A stretch of 64,000 nt of DNA, taken from NCBI RefSeq assembly GCF_003261585.1, contig NZ_POVU01000005.1, positions 1 to 64,000 of the forward strand. The letters are read 5' to 3'. Source of the stretch: Acinetobacter sp. MB5 (GTDB taxonomy: Bacteria; Pseudomonadota; Gammaproteobacteria; Pseudomonadales; Moraxellaceae). Positions 39,328 to 46,765 of the stretch are shown one piece after another. The first letter of the stretch is position 1. Each line of letters begins with the position of its first letter. The notes beneath the pieces are model-generated. The model was not told where the DNA came from. It worked only from the letters and a program-made list of their open reading frames with translations, and ran no database searches. The position numbers and the translations under genes are program-made.

Positions 39328-39363
39328 AAAGCCCTCGTCCGATGCCAGTCTAACGGGGGCTTT
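39328..39363 (-). promoter_or_regulatory. Hairpin in the leader of the left operon
   Basis: AAAGCCC (39328-39334) and GGGCTTT (39357-39363) form a stem between promoter PL and the first start codon. On the plus strand it is followed by TTTTTA (a rightward terminator); on the minus strand it is a leader hairpin without a T-run. Confidence 0.5.
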
Positions 39364-39380
39364 TTATTTCTTGTTATTAA

Positions 39381-39408
39381 ATATTAGCATTCCTATATTT
39401 ATAGTCAA
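39381..39408 (-). promoter_or_regulatory. Left promoter PL of the prophage
   Basis: On the minus strand TTGACT (39408-39403), 16-bp spacer, TAATAT (39386-39381). It drives the leftward operon 39304-35933. The operator half-site 39384-39395 covers the -10, and the other (39409-39420) abuts the -35. Confidence 0.6.
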
Positions 39409-39420
39409 TAGGGATACTAA
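39384..39420. promoter_or_regulatory. Left operator (paired inverted half-sites)
   Basis: TTAGCATTCCTA (39384-39395) and the inverted TAGGGATACTAA (39409-39420), 13 bases apart. The same half-site appears in the cI-cro region at 43193-43227, which argues for one repressor binding both. Confidence 0.6.
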
Positions 39421-39559
39421 TATTTAATTATTATTCTAATTTTTATCTTGGTAAATAAAATCCATCAAATATTAATGAACAATATAAAAGTTGATTACCT
39501 TCTCAATGTTTTGAGAAAAACAGGGTATGATATGCTCAAGTGGAGGTACGTGCTAGATT

Positions 39560-40582
39560 ATGCAAATAGAAGCTGTTGATCTGTTCTGTGGTGTTGGTGG
39601 ACTAACTGCAGGATTAATAAAGTCAGGAATTCAAGTCAAAGCTGGTTATGATATTGAACTGGCTTGTTCTTATGCATATGAATTTAATAATAAAGCAAAA
39701 TTCATACATAAGGATGTAGCAGAGGTTACTGGAAGTGAAATTAGCCAATGGTACTCTGATGGTGTGATTCGATTATTAGCAGGTTGTGCACCTTGTCAAC
39801 CTTTTTCAACTTACAATCAAGGCAAGGATACTAGCACAGATAAAAAATGGCCTTTGTTATATCATTTTTCTAGATTGATTAAAGAAGTTCAGCCAGAATT
39901 AGTCACAATGGAGAATGTCCCTGATGTGATTAAACATAAGGTTTATCATGATTTTATTCAAGAATTAGAAGGACTGGGCTATAAAATTTCCGCACAAGAA
40001 GTTGCATGTGTGAATTATGGTATTCCTCAAACACGTCGTCGTCATGTAGTGTTAGCTTCAAAGATTGGTAATGTTCACTTGATAAAGCAAACACATCAAA
40101 CACCTATCACTGTAAAAGAAGTAATAATGGGATTAACACCTTTAAAAGCTGGCCAAAGATCTGATATTGATGCATTACATGCTGCTGCTAAATTAAGCGA
40201 GTTAAATTTTAAACGGATCAAAGCATCTGTAGCAGGAGGCACATGGAGAGATTGGCCTGAAGAATTAAGGGCTGATTGTCATAAAAAAGAGTCTGGTAGA
40301 TCCTATCCATCTGTCTATGGTCGCATGGAATGGGATAAGCCAGCTCCAACTATGACAACTTTATGTTACGGTTTTGGCAATGGACGTTTTGGTCATCCAG
40401 AGCAGGATAGAGCAATTTCTTTGAGAGAAGCTGCTTTATTTCAGACATTCCCTCAAGATTATCAGTTTGCACCCCAAGGTCATCCAATTATTTTTAAAAC
40501 CATTGGACGAATGATTGGTAATGCAGTTCCTGTAAGATTGGGTGAGGTAGTTGGATTGAGCTTTCAAAAAATTCTTAAATAA
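39560..40582 (+). CDS. C5 cytosine DNA methyltransferase
   Basis: A 340-residue Dcm/HpaII-type methyltransferase. Motif I DLFCGVGGLTAGL (7-19), motif IV GCAPCQPFS with catalytic Cys79, motif VI MENVPDV (Glu118), motif VIII IPQTRRR, and motifs IX-X in the C-terminus (TIGRMIGNAVPVRLG) are complete. It lies between PL and a convergent HEPN-DUF262 pair, and its tail overlaps the HEPN tail by 8 bp. Upstream are a 6-bp-arm inverted repeat (39501-39516) and a rather distant GGAGG (39542-39546). Specificity cannot be read from sequence. Either the modification half of a defence module or a solitary phage methylase. Confidence 0.93.
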   Translation: MQIEAVDLFCGVGGLTAGLIKSGIQVKAGYDIELACSYAYEFNNKAKFIHKDVAEVTGSEISQWYSDGVIRLLAGCAPCQPFSTYNQGKDTSTDKKWPLLYHFSRLIKEVQPELVTMENVPDVIKHKVYHDFIQELEGLGYKISAQEVACVNYGIPQTRRRHVVLASKIGNVHLIKQTHQTPITVKEVIMGLTPLKAGQRSDIDALHAAAKLSELNFKRIKASVAGGTWRDWPEELRADCHKKESGRSYPSVYGRMEWDKPAPTMTTLCYGFGNGRFGHPEQDRAISLREAALFQTFPQDYQFAPQGHPIIFKTIGRMIGNAVPVRLGEVVGLSFQKILK

Positions 40583-41315
40583 TGAGTTTATGATATTTTT
40601 GCTCATTCAAAAATGTATTTATCGAAAGTATAACACCTCTTAGATAATATCCAGTTTCTCTGCATAATGAGTTTAGAGTTTCTGCTGAAACTTCGCCTTT
40701 TGAGCTAAATGATGCAGATCCATGAGCTAGATCATTACGAGTGTCTTTAATATATTTTAAGCGGCCACCTTGATTTGATTCATCATCTAAAGTTAGTGAA
40801 ATTCCATGATCTTCAGTAAACTCTCTAATTTTTTTTGCATCAAGGTTTCCTGAAAACATTTTTTTTATTTTCCGCTTATCAAAACATATTTGAAAAATAG
40901 AATTCCTAAAATCCAAAGTAAGGCTTTCCTTGAAACTCTTGAGATTATCTTGGGTGGAATTTTGTATTCCTTTAAAAATGAATACCTTAAGATCATCAAT
41001 TAGATTATCTACTTCACTAACATTGTACTCAAGATGTTTGTAAAGTCCTGTTGTTGCCTCATAAATTGTTGATTCGACTAAGTTGTAAAGAATTAAATAA
41101 CCATTTGCTCTAGAAATTTTGAGAAACTCTCGATTTATTTCAAATAAATTAGGATTACTGCCAAATTTTAGTTGAGTTCCTCTTTTTTCTAATTTTTGTA
41201 AATAGTTAATATAGCTTTCTGCCTCTTTATATCTGGAATTAAACATAGATAGGGCATCTTTTAAATCGTCCTGAATATTAAATATTTCTGAATTAGTGAA
41301 AATAATATTAGTCAT
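40575..41315 (-). CDS. HEPN-domain protein (MAE_28990/MAE_18760-like)
   Basis: A 246-residue largely helical protein with the HEPN RNase signature RNDLAHG at 193-199 (the Rx4H pattern), preceded by YIKDT. This arrangement resembles the MAE_28990/MAE_18760 HEPN families. HEPN proteins are often RNases of toxin or abortive-infection systems. Its start overlaps the DUF262 stop by 8 bp, so the two are coupled. AT-rich compared with the neighbouring recombination genes. Toxin activity is inference. Confidence 0.8.
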   Translation of the reverse strand: MTNIIFTNSEIFNIQDDLKDALSMFNSRYKEAESYINYLQKLEKRGTQLKFGSNPNLFEINREFLKISRANGYLILYNLVESTIYEATTGLYKHLEYNVSEVDNLIDDLKVFIFKGIQNSTQDNLKSFKESLTLDFRNSIFQICFDKRKIKKMFSGNLDAKKIREFTEDHGISLTLDDESNQGGRLKYIKDTRNDLAHGSASFSSKGEVSAETLNSLCRETGYYLRGVILSINTFLNEQKYHKLII

Positions 41316-42444
41316 CTATCACATCGCCTAAGCTGTAACTAGCACTAGTTGGTGCCCAGTCTAGTCCTAAAATTTTATTTCTTACATAATAAGTTCGATC
41401 TATTAATTTAGGTTTAGAGTTGCTTGCATCAGATCTTGTTAAGTTAAAGAAAGGGGTGTCTGTTAACCAGTCAGTATTTTGACAAGTAATATTTGGATTT
41501 TTCTCTAGTGCAAAAGAAACTCCTACTGATAAAGCTTCAAATCGAATTTTTGCTACGTCATTATTATTTGGGCTTTTCTTAAAATATAGAGGCTGAAAGT
41601 TTTCTTTAACAAAATTTAGCATTGAATAAAATAGTGATTTAAAATAACTTTCATTAAATGGAATAATATCTTTATTAACTTTATTCATAAAATTATCTAA
41701 AAAAGAAGCAACTTCTTTATTGTAACTTTCAAAATCAAGTCTATATGCAAAGAATCGTAGAACCATTTCTACTCTCTGCTTTAATTTTTCTTTAGTTTGG
41801 CTAATTGGGCATAATTCTAAAAATAGGGGATCATAAGCTAGGTTATTGATTAGCTCTAAAAAAGATCCATCAAGTGAACCAAATCTTACTTCCATTGGCT
41901 TAAGTATTACACCACCAGTATTTATACGTCTAAATAATTCTCGTCTGTCATCTTCAGAAATTTTTAATAGCTCAATCCAGCGAACAGTTTTTCTTTGAAA
42001 GCGTAATTGCCGTCCAAAAGGTAAGTCTTTAAATTTTGAGCCATTGAGTGAGCGAAGGATTGTCAATCCACTTAGCTCTAAATTATTTGTTAAAAAAGAT
42101 ACTAAAGTTCTAATTCGCTGAGAACCATCTACAATTTCTAGACGCCCATCATCAGGTCCACCATTAACAACTGCAACGTAAATATATGGAACAGGCAAAT
42201 CTAAAATAAGAGACTCAATAAATTCTGATGCTTTTTTTTGATCCCATATATATTCTCGCTGATAGTCTGGGATAAATAATTCTGCTTTATCTGTATTGAG
42301 AAGATTTTTAGTAAACTTGCTAACAATAACTTCAACAGGATATTCCTTTGTATCGAAATCATTTTTGCGTTGATTTTCTTCGATTTCTGAATCAATCTCA
42401 TTCAACTGCTCTTCATTAAATATTGATTGCATTGAATCTATCAT
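41308..42444 (-). CDS. DUF262 (ParB/Srx-fold) protein
   Basis: A 378-residue protein. YQREYIWD (61-68) and VDGSQRIRTL (105-114, the DGQxR-type signature) followed by FRRINTGG and EVRFGS mark DUF262, the N-terminal NTPase/nuclease-like domain seen in GmrSD/BrxU/SspE defence proteins. No DUF1524 HNH nuclease domain follows; instead the next gene encodes a HEPN protein, which may supply the effector. It starts 23 bases after the cI stop in the same direction, so it is probably expressed with the repressor in lysogens. Confidence 0.85.
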   Translation of the reverse strand: MIDSMQSIFNEEQLNEIDSEIEENQRKNDFDTKEYPVEVIVSKFTKNLLNTDKAELFIPDYQREYIWDQKKASEFIESLILDLPVPYIYVAVVNGGPDDGRLEIVDGSQRIRTLVSFLTNNLELSGLTILRSLNGSKFKDLPFGRQLRFQRKTVRWIELLKISEDDRRELFRRINTGGVILKPMEVRFGSLDGSFLELINNLAYDPLFLELCPISQTKEKLKQRVEMVLRFFAYRLDFESYNKEVASFLDNFMNKVNKDIIPFNESYFKSLFYSMLNFVKENFQPLYFKKSPNNNDVAKIRFEALSVGVSFALEKNPNITCQNTDWLTDTPFFNLTRSDASNSKPKLIDRTYYVRNKILGLDWAPTSASYSLGDVIDD

Positions 42445-42467
42445 CTTTATTTCTCTTATTGATTAAA

Positions 42468-43139
42468 TTATCCAGCTCGCCAAAACTGGCGACCCATTAC
42501 TTTAAAATTATTGCCGTTTTCTTCTGTAACGATTTTATCAGGATATTTACTGTTTAAGCTATGAAGAACTAAGGAACCATTAGCTTCTTTGAAGATTTGC
42601 TTAATCATACCTTCACGAGCAAAGTAAACAGCATATATCTCACCATCAATAATTTCAGTTTGCGCTAAATCGATTCCAACATAGTCACCATCTTTAATAA
42701 AGTCAGACATGCTGTCACCTTTAGCTTTAATGATACGCATGTGTTCCGGATTAACTCGTTTATCTTTAAAAAAAGATGGTGGGAAAGGGAGTTTTCCATT
42801 GATTGCATCAAAATGAAATTCTATAGGTTCGCCATTACCACAAGAGAAATTAGCTTGTACAACATCAATCCAAATAAATTCATCTTTGATTTCAGTCGAA
42901 ACTACTGTTGGCTTGACGACATCATTTGCAGTAAAAGCATCCGATGACTTACCTGTTTGAAGCCAATACGCATCTACACCCAAAAAATTTGCAATAGCTG
43001 GAAGAAATGTCGATGAGTTAAGCAACCCAATTTCTAATTGGCTTAAGGTTGGTTGAGTAATGCCAACATGCTCAGCAACTTCTTTTTGAGTTTTCTTTGC
43101 GTTTTTTCTCGCAAGCTTCAAGCGGTCTTTGAGTTCCAT
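42468..43139 (-). CDS. CI-like phage repressor (HTH + S24 peptidase)
   Basis: A 223-residue lysogeny repressor. HTH at about 16-38 (KTQKEVAEHVGITQPTLSQLE). The C-terminal LexA/S24 domain has catalytic Ser143 (KGDSMSDF) and Lys180 (GMIKQIF); the self-cleavage site is probably Cys100-Gly101 in NFSCGNGEP. It should therefore be inactivated by RecA during SOS. ATG 43139 (MELKDRL) is preferred to the upstream in-frame start. Divergent from cro across the operator region. Confidence 0.92.
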   Translation of the reverse strand: MELKDRLKLARKNAKKTQKEVAEHVGITQPTLSQLEIGLLNSSTFLPAIANFLGVDAYWLQTGKSSDAFTANDVVKPTVVSTEIKDEFIWIDVVQANFSCGNGEPIEFHFDAINGKLPFPPSFFKDKRVNPEHMRIIKAKGDSMSDFIKDGDYVGIDLAQTEIIDGEIYAVYFAREGMIKQIFKEANGSLVLHSLNSKYPDKIVTEENGNNFKVMGRQFWRAG

Positions 43140-43162
43140 ACAATATCTCAACTGTTTTAAAA

Positions 43163-43191
43163 ATTATATTAGTAAGCTAATAAAAGAACAA
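43163..43191 (-). promoter_or_regulatory. Repressor promoter PRM
   Basis: Minus strand: TTGTTC (43191-43186), 17-bp spacer, perfect TATAAT (43168-43163), reading into cI and the DUF262-HEPN pair. The spacer contains the palindrome ATTAG-TAAG-CTAAT (43168-43181), a likely operator. Confidence 0.6.
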
Positions 43192-43192
43192 A

Positions 43193-43237
43193 TTAGAATT
43201 CCTATTTACAAAAAATTGGAATACTAATAATATTAGT
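43193..43237. promoter_or_regulatory. Right operator region
   Basis: TTAGAATTCCTA (43193-43204) and inverted TTGGAATACTAA (43216-43227), 11 bases apart, echo the left operator. They run into a 7+1+7 palindrome ACTAATAATATTAGT (43223-43237). Confidence 0.6.
43205..43233 (+). promoter_or_regulatory. Early right promoter PR
   Basis: TTTACA (43205-43210), 17-bp spacer, TAATAT (43228-43233), reading into cro. One half-site (43193-43204) abuts the -35 and the second lies in the spacer, so repressor binding would block it. Confidence 0.55.
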
Positions 43238-43263
43238 CATGATCCTATATTTAGAGAGTAATC

Positions 43264-43485
43264 ATGAGTAATAAAATCTATGAAGAATTGGTATCTCATT
43301 TTGGAGGTCAGGTGAATACAGCCTTCGCATTAGGAATAGCTCAACCAACAGTCAGTGGGTACCTGAATGGTCGTTGGAATATGCCTCCTATAGTTGCCAT
43401 TCGAGCTGAAAAAGCCACCTTTGGAAAATTCAAAGCGGTAGATTTATGTCCTGCGTTAAAAGAATTTGAAAATCTTTCTGCATAA
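43264..43485 (+). CDS. Cro/YdaS-like helix-turn-helix regulator
   Basis: A 73-residue HTH protein (YEELVSHFGGQVNTAFALGI, then QPTVSGYLNGRWNMPP) of the YdaS/Cro type that helps commit to lytic growth. First gene of the rightward early operon and divergent from cI. Name based on fold and position. Confidence 0.8.
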   Translation: MSNKIYEELVSHFGGQVNTAFALGIAQPTVSGYLNGRWNMPPIVAIRAEKATFGKFKAVDLCPALKEFENLSA

Positions 43486-43539
43486 CCACTAAACCTTAGA
43501 AAAAAGCCCTTAAACATAAAACTTTTAAGCAGGTGGCTT

Positions 43540-43971
43540 ATGTCTGAAAAACTAAATGAAAGCGTGACATTCAAATTAAGAGATATTGAAAAGCAAGTTC
43601 TTGTACTTATCGCAAATGAACAAAATTTGAGTCTGTCTGAACTAGTTCGAGCTGTTGTCATTCGTCTGATCCACAGTAAAGGTTCATTTTATTTTGCACA
43701 GGTACAAACAAGTCTTACCAGAAGTATCTCAGATACCTTAGATACCGCTCGTAAGCAGAACAGTGCGGAGCTGATTTCTCAGATAGAACTGTTATTTACT
43801 GATCTGAAAGCACAGGTCAATAACAAGCCAGAATATGAACCAATACCTGAATTTGAACTTGCTCCACAACTACATCGAATAATTGATGTCACTCCAAAAA
43901 CAAAACTTATAGGCACAAAAAAAGCTCAGTTGTTACGACCAACCGAGCTTCTCTTGCCATTCAGCAATTAA
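43540..43971 (+). CDS. Phage early protein with a ribbon-helix-helix-like N-terminus
   Basis: A 143-residue protein I do not recognise. The N-terminus (ESVTFKLRDIEKQVLVLIAN, then SLSELVRAVVIRLI) looks like a ribbon-helix-helix DNA-binding unit, followed by a helical stretch and a Pro/Glu linker. The CII-like position after cro suggests a regulator. CAGGTGG precedes the ATG. Confidence 0.6.
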   Translation: MSEKLNESVTFKLRDIEKQVLVLIANEQNLSLSELVRAVVIRLIHSKGSFYFAQVQTSLTRSISDTLDTARKQNSAELISQIELLFTDLKAQVNNKPEYEPIPEFELAPQLHRIIDVTPKTKLIGTKKAQLLRPTELLLPFSN

Positions 43972-43985
43972 CTGAACGAATACGT

Positions 43986-44300
43986 ATGACGAATCTAACA
44001 CAACAACCTAGCACTGGCAATTCCAGTGCTTTTAACAGCTTTTGCGAGTCAGTCTTGGAAAAACCAACAATCCAATGCAATTGGTGCAACCAGTTATTTA
44101 CAGAACAGCAGCTTACTAAAGACCTGTTTGATGAAGAAACAGGAGAGTACTTCGATGGCTGTCCAGACTGTAAGACAGACCAACATCTTACAGATCTGCT
44201 GCCATCGCCAAACCTGATCGATCAATTCATTGCATCTGGTGAATTTGACCAGGCATTGCTAGAGGCAATCACCAACTTGGTTGAGGGAAGGAATGCATGA
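43986..44300 (+). CDS. Small zinc-ribbon-like phage protein
   Basis: A 104-residue protein with CNWC (about 34-37) and CPDC (about 60-63) pairs that fit a zinc ribbon. Function unknown. Start overlapped by no clear ribosome-binding site; the end overlaps the next gene. Confidence 0.6.
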   Translation: MTNLTQQPSTGNSSAFNSFCESVLEKPTIQCNWCNQLFTEQQLTKDLFDEETGEYFDGCPDCKTDQHLTDLLPSPNLIDQFIASGEFDQALLEAITNLVEGRNA

Positions 44301-44577
44301 CGAACGACCAGCAAAACCAAACTTAGACCGAATCAAGCAAATCAAACAATGGCACACAGCAGCAATGTGTGTCTTTGATCGAATGTTTAAAACGGCTCAG
44401 GACAATCTGTCCAAACGAAATTACACCGTCAGTAATGCTGCAGTACGCCGTGAAGATTTTAGAAAAAATCTTGAATGGGAGTTTCGCCTTCACTGGAGTC
44501 TTGCGAAAGAAATTGAAAGAAGCCTTGCTGATTCAGGTCTGATTGAACGGTTTGGTGGCTATGCCAAAAGAAAATAG
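44293..44577 (+). CDS. Hypothetical phage protein
   Basis: A 94-residue basic protein starting MHDERPAKPN, with GAGGG at 44283-44287 as ribosome-binding site. Helical, with several Arg/Lys pairs. Overlaps the preceding gene by 8 bp. Not recognised. Confidence 0.6.
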   Translation: MHDERPAKPNLDRIKQIKQWHTAAMCVFDRMFKTAQDNLSKRNYTVSNAAVRREDFRKNLEWEFRLHWSLAKEIERSLADSGLIERFGGYAKRK

Positions 44578-44587
44578 GAGATATAAC

Positions 44588-44749
44588 GTGAAATTACAGC
44601 AACAACATCCATGCTCAGGCAAATGCACTGAATTTAACTCCGAACCATGTACTACATGCCTAGTTCCACATGAAGAACCTCAACCACTTTTCGATGATGT
44701 TGAAAAGCATCATCAACGGGCACTTGAAGCACAAGGGGAAATTGCATGA
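44588..44749 (+). CDS. Short Cys-rich phage protein
   Basis: A 53-residue protein. GTG 44588 is chosen because TAGGAG (44575-44580) is seven bases upstream; the frame is open further left but that part shadows the previous gene. Four Cys in the pattern CSGKC...CTTC suggest a metal knuckle. Its stop overlaps the replication gene start in ATGA. Confidence 0.55.
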   Translation: MKLQQQHPCSGKCTEFNSEPCTTCLVPHEEPQPLFDDVEKHHQRALEAQGEIA

Positions 44750-45687
44750 GTTTAGATGCAACAATTTGGGCTTGGCGCACCCGGCAAAAGCAAACCAAGG
44801 GTGGATGCCTTAAACCACTCAAAAAACTGGTCCTTCTTTCACTGGCTGATCGAGCAGGTGAAGATCATTGTGCTTACCCGAGTGTAGGACGCTTGGTTGA
44901 AGATACAGAAATGGATCGTAAAACTGTCTTAAAAATCATCGATGAGCTGGTTGAAGACGGTTTTATTGTTGATACAGGTGAACGAAAAGGCCGAACCAAA
45001 CAGATCAAAGTCTATCGATTAGTCGGTGTAAAGGGGCGTGAAAGTGTACCAACAACGGTACTCTTTGATGTCTCTGAAGATGAAATAAACAGTCCCAATC
45101 TTGGAACAGTTCCAATAGTGGAACTGTTCCAACAATTCCCCGAAAGAGTCCCAACAATTCCGTTAAAGAGTCCCAACAATGGGACACGGAATCTATCAAA
45201 GAATCTACCAATAGAATCTAAAAATAAAAAAACGTGGTTCTGTTTTAAAAAACTTGAAGAAGAACTTGGTTTGATCACCGATGCAGAAACCATCGAACAG
45301 ATCAAAACCGCCAACTGGTTCAAACGAGAGCAAAACGCATTTGAAACTTACAACGCAGACAAGGATCTATGCAATGAGCTCATGCACTATCACTTTGCTG
45401 ACTGGTTACTCAATGCAAGATTGAAATACCAAAACCGAGAGCAACCACCTGCAGCACAAAATCAAACAGCGCAGACAGCAAAACCGAAAAAACTCTCTGA
45501 AAAACAAATCAACCTGTTCGCACAGAAACTTGCACACCATCCCGAAGTATCGAGCAAGTTTGCCGAAGCAGGGGAAAGCCATGAACAGTTTGCCGCTCGT
45601 CTTGCTATGAGACTGAGTAACCCTGAACAACGTAAAAAACTTGCGCCGTATCTCAAACAAGTTGGGTTTGAGGGGGTAATCACATGA
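44746..45687 (+). CDS. Phage replication-initiation protein (O-like, winged HTH)
   Basis: A 313-residue protein. The N-terminal winged-helix domain (about 22-95: LVLLSLADRAGEDHCAYPSV, DRKTVLKIIDELVEDGFI) is of the HTH_36 type found in phage O-like initiators. A low-complexity linker (about 105-165) is encoded by a DNA stretch with palindromes and iterons (see repeat at 45101-45180), as in lambda O where the origin lies inside the gene. The C-terminal half is helical. No helicase gene follows, so the partner helicase is likely host-derived. Confidence 0.72.
   Translation: MSLDATIWAWRTRQKQTKGGCLKPLKKLVLLSLADRAGEDHCAYPSVGRLVEDTEMDRKTVLKIIDELVEDGFIVDTGERKGRTKQIKVYRLVGVKGRESVPTTVLFDVSEDEINSPNLGTVPIVELFQQFPERVPTIPLKSPNNGTRNLSKNLPIESKNKKTWFCFKKLEEELGLITDAETIEQIKTANWFKREQNAFETYNADKDLCNELMHYHFADWLLNARLKYQNREQPPAAQNQTAQTAKPKKLSEKQINLFAQKLAHHPEVSSKFAEAGESHEQFAARLAMRLSNPEQRKKLAPYLKQVGFEGVIT
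45101..45180. repeat. Iteron and palindrome cluster, probable phage origin
   Basis: Two perfect palindromes, TTGGAACAGTTCCAA (45101-45115) and TGGAACTGTTCCA (45119-45131), have centres 17 bp apart. Then come three copies of GTYCCAACAAT at 45126, 45148 and 45170, exactly 22 bp apart; the last two extend to the 16-bp identity AAAGAGTCCCAACAAT (45143-45158, 45165-45180). AT-rich sequence follows at 45195-45235, like an unwinding element. Confidence 0.65.
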
Positions 45688-45788
45688 GTCCAAATGATTT
45701 CTTAGTTTTTATGATTCTCCTGATCATCTTCTGTCTTGTTTCAGGGGCATCAAGCTACAGCGTCAATCATGTATTGGGGTTTTTATGA
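45684..45788 (+). CDS. 34-residue membrane microprotein
   Basis: ATG 45684 to TGA 45788: MSPNDFLVF then a hydrophobic helix (about 7-23) and a short polar tail. It is linked at both ends by ATGA overlaps to the replication gene and to the resolvase gene, which strongly suggests it is translated. Function unknown. Confidence 0.55.
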   Translation: MSPNDFLVFMILLIIFCLVSGASSYSVNHVLGFL

Positions 45789-46258
45789 TGAATCACAAAA
45801 TCTTGATAGGCGTTGATACTGGTGTAAACACAGGGTTCGCCGTGGCTGTAGACCGAGGACAGGGTGGAGAGTTGATGCAGGTTGGTAGCCTAAGTATTAC
45901 TCAAGCTATGGAACGGGTGAAAGAACTTCTAAAAGAACATGGCCAAGATGCGGTGCAGGTATTTATCGAAGATCCACGCTTACGTACCTGGTTTACTGGT
46001 GGACGTGAAAAAGCACAGGGCGTTGGTTCGGTCAAACGTGATGCTCAGATTTGGGAAGACTTCTGTAAGGAAAATGAGATTAACTACAAGTTGATCCACC
46101 CTAAAAACAATATGACGAAATCTAAAGCGGATATGTTCAAGAAAATGACAGGCTGGGCAGGTCGAACCAACGAACATGCTCGAGATGCGGCCATGTTGGT
46201 ATTTCGCCGTTATGCAAAAGACACAACGATTAAAAGATCTAGTAAGGTGGGTGTATGA
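45785..46258 (+). CDS. RuvC-fold Holliday-junction resolvase-like protein
   Basis: A 157-residue RNase H-fold nuclease. Acidic triad candidates: Asp11 (IGVDTGVNTG), Glu62 (FIEDPRLR) and Asp134 (HARDAAMLVF). Lys/Arg-rich strand near 106-120. Phage resolvases of this class clear branched DNA before packaging. Overlaps both neighbours by ATGA. Confidence 0.78.
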   Translation: MMNHKILIGVDTGVNTGFAVAVDRGQGGELMQVGSLSITQAMERVKELLKEHGQDAVQVFIEDPRLRTWFTGGREKAQGVGSVKRDAQIWEDFCKENEINYKLIHPKNNMTKSKADMFKKMTGWAGRTNEHARDAAMLVFRRYAKDTTIKRSSKVGV

Positions 46259-46719
46259 GCAATAAAAGCAATGCAGATTTAATTCTTGAGGCGATTAAGG
46301 ATCTACATAATCAAGAACAGATTGTGACGAGAGAGACTTTGTCACAGATAACAAATCTTAAACTATCAATCATTGATGACCGTCTGAGCTATCTAGTGGA
46401 CTCTGGCCACATCACCCGAGTACAGCGAGGAGTGTTTATTCCTACACCTAAGCACCGCCCAGCACGTCTAATGTCAAAAACATTACTTCCAGATGGTACT
46501 GTGAAAATTGATATTGGGGATGACCAGATTTTAACATTAACGCCACGTGAAGCACGTACCCTCGGCAATCTGATGGTTGCTGAAGCTATGCAGTATTCCA
46601 ATATTGAGATGGGCCATCACATGGCCATACTGCAGAGTGAAGTATCTGGCCAAGTTCGGAAACTAACACGGCAAGTTGAGGGATTGGTGGGCAGGGGAAC
46701 GCAGGGGGAGTTGTTGTAA
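46255..46719 (+). CDS. Phage protein with HTH-like N-terminus
   Basis: A 154-residue protein. The N-terminal 60 residues look like a winged helix (ADLILEAIKDLHNQ, TRETLSQITNLKLSIIDDRL, YLVDSGHITRVQRGVF); the C-terminal part is helical. Possibly a late-gene regulator; not recognised by family. A promoter for the next gene overlaps its 3' end. Confidence 0.6.
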   Translation: MSNKSNADLILEAIKDLHNQEQIVTRETLSQITNLKLSIIDDRLSYLVDSGHITRVQRGVFIPTPKHRPARLMSKTLLPDGTVKIDIGDDQILTLTPREARTLGNLMVAEAMQYSNIEMGHHMAILQSEVSGQVRKLTRQVEGLVGRGTQGELL

Positions 46720-46742
46720 ATTATTGTTACATATTGTATAAT
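46714..46742 (+). promoter_or_regulatory. Promoter for the 46766 gene
   Basis: TTGTAA (46714-46719), 17-bp spacer, perfect TATAAT (46737-46742); GAGGATAAA then precedes ATG 46766. Confidence 0.6.
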
Positions 46743-46765
46743 ATTGAGACAGATTCGAGGATAAA

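Noticed and set aside
45101..45131. GGAAC/GTTCC palindromes as possible parS or LexA sites
   Set aside because: They lack the parS core with CACGTG and the LexA spacing; their place among iterons inside the O-like gene fits a replication origin better.
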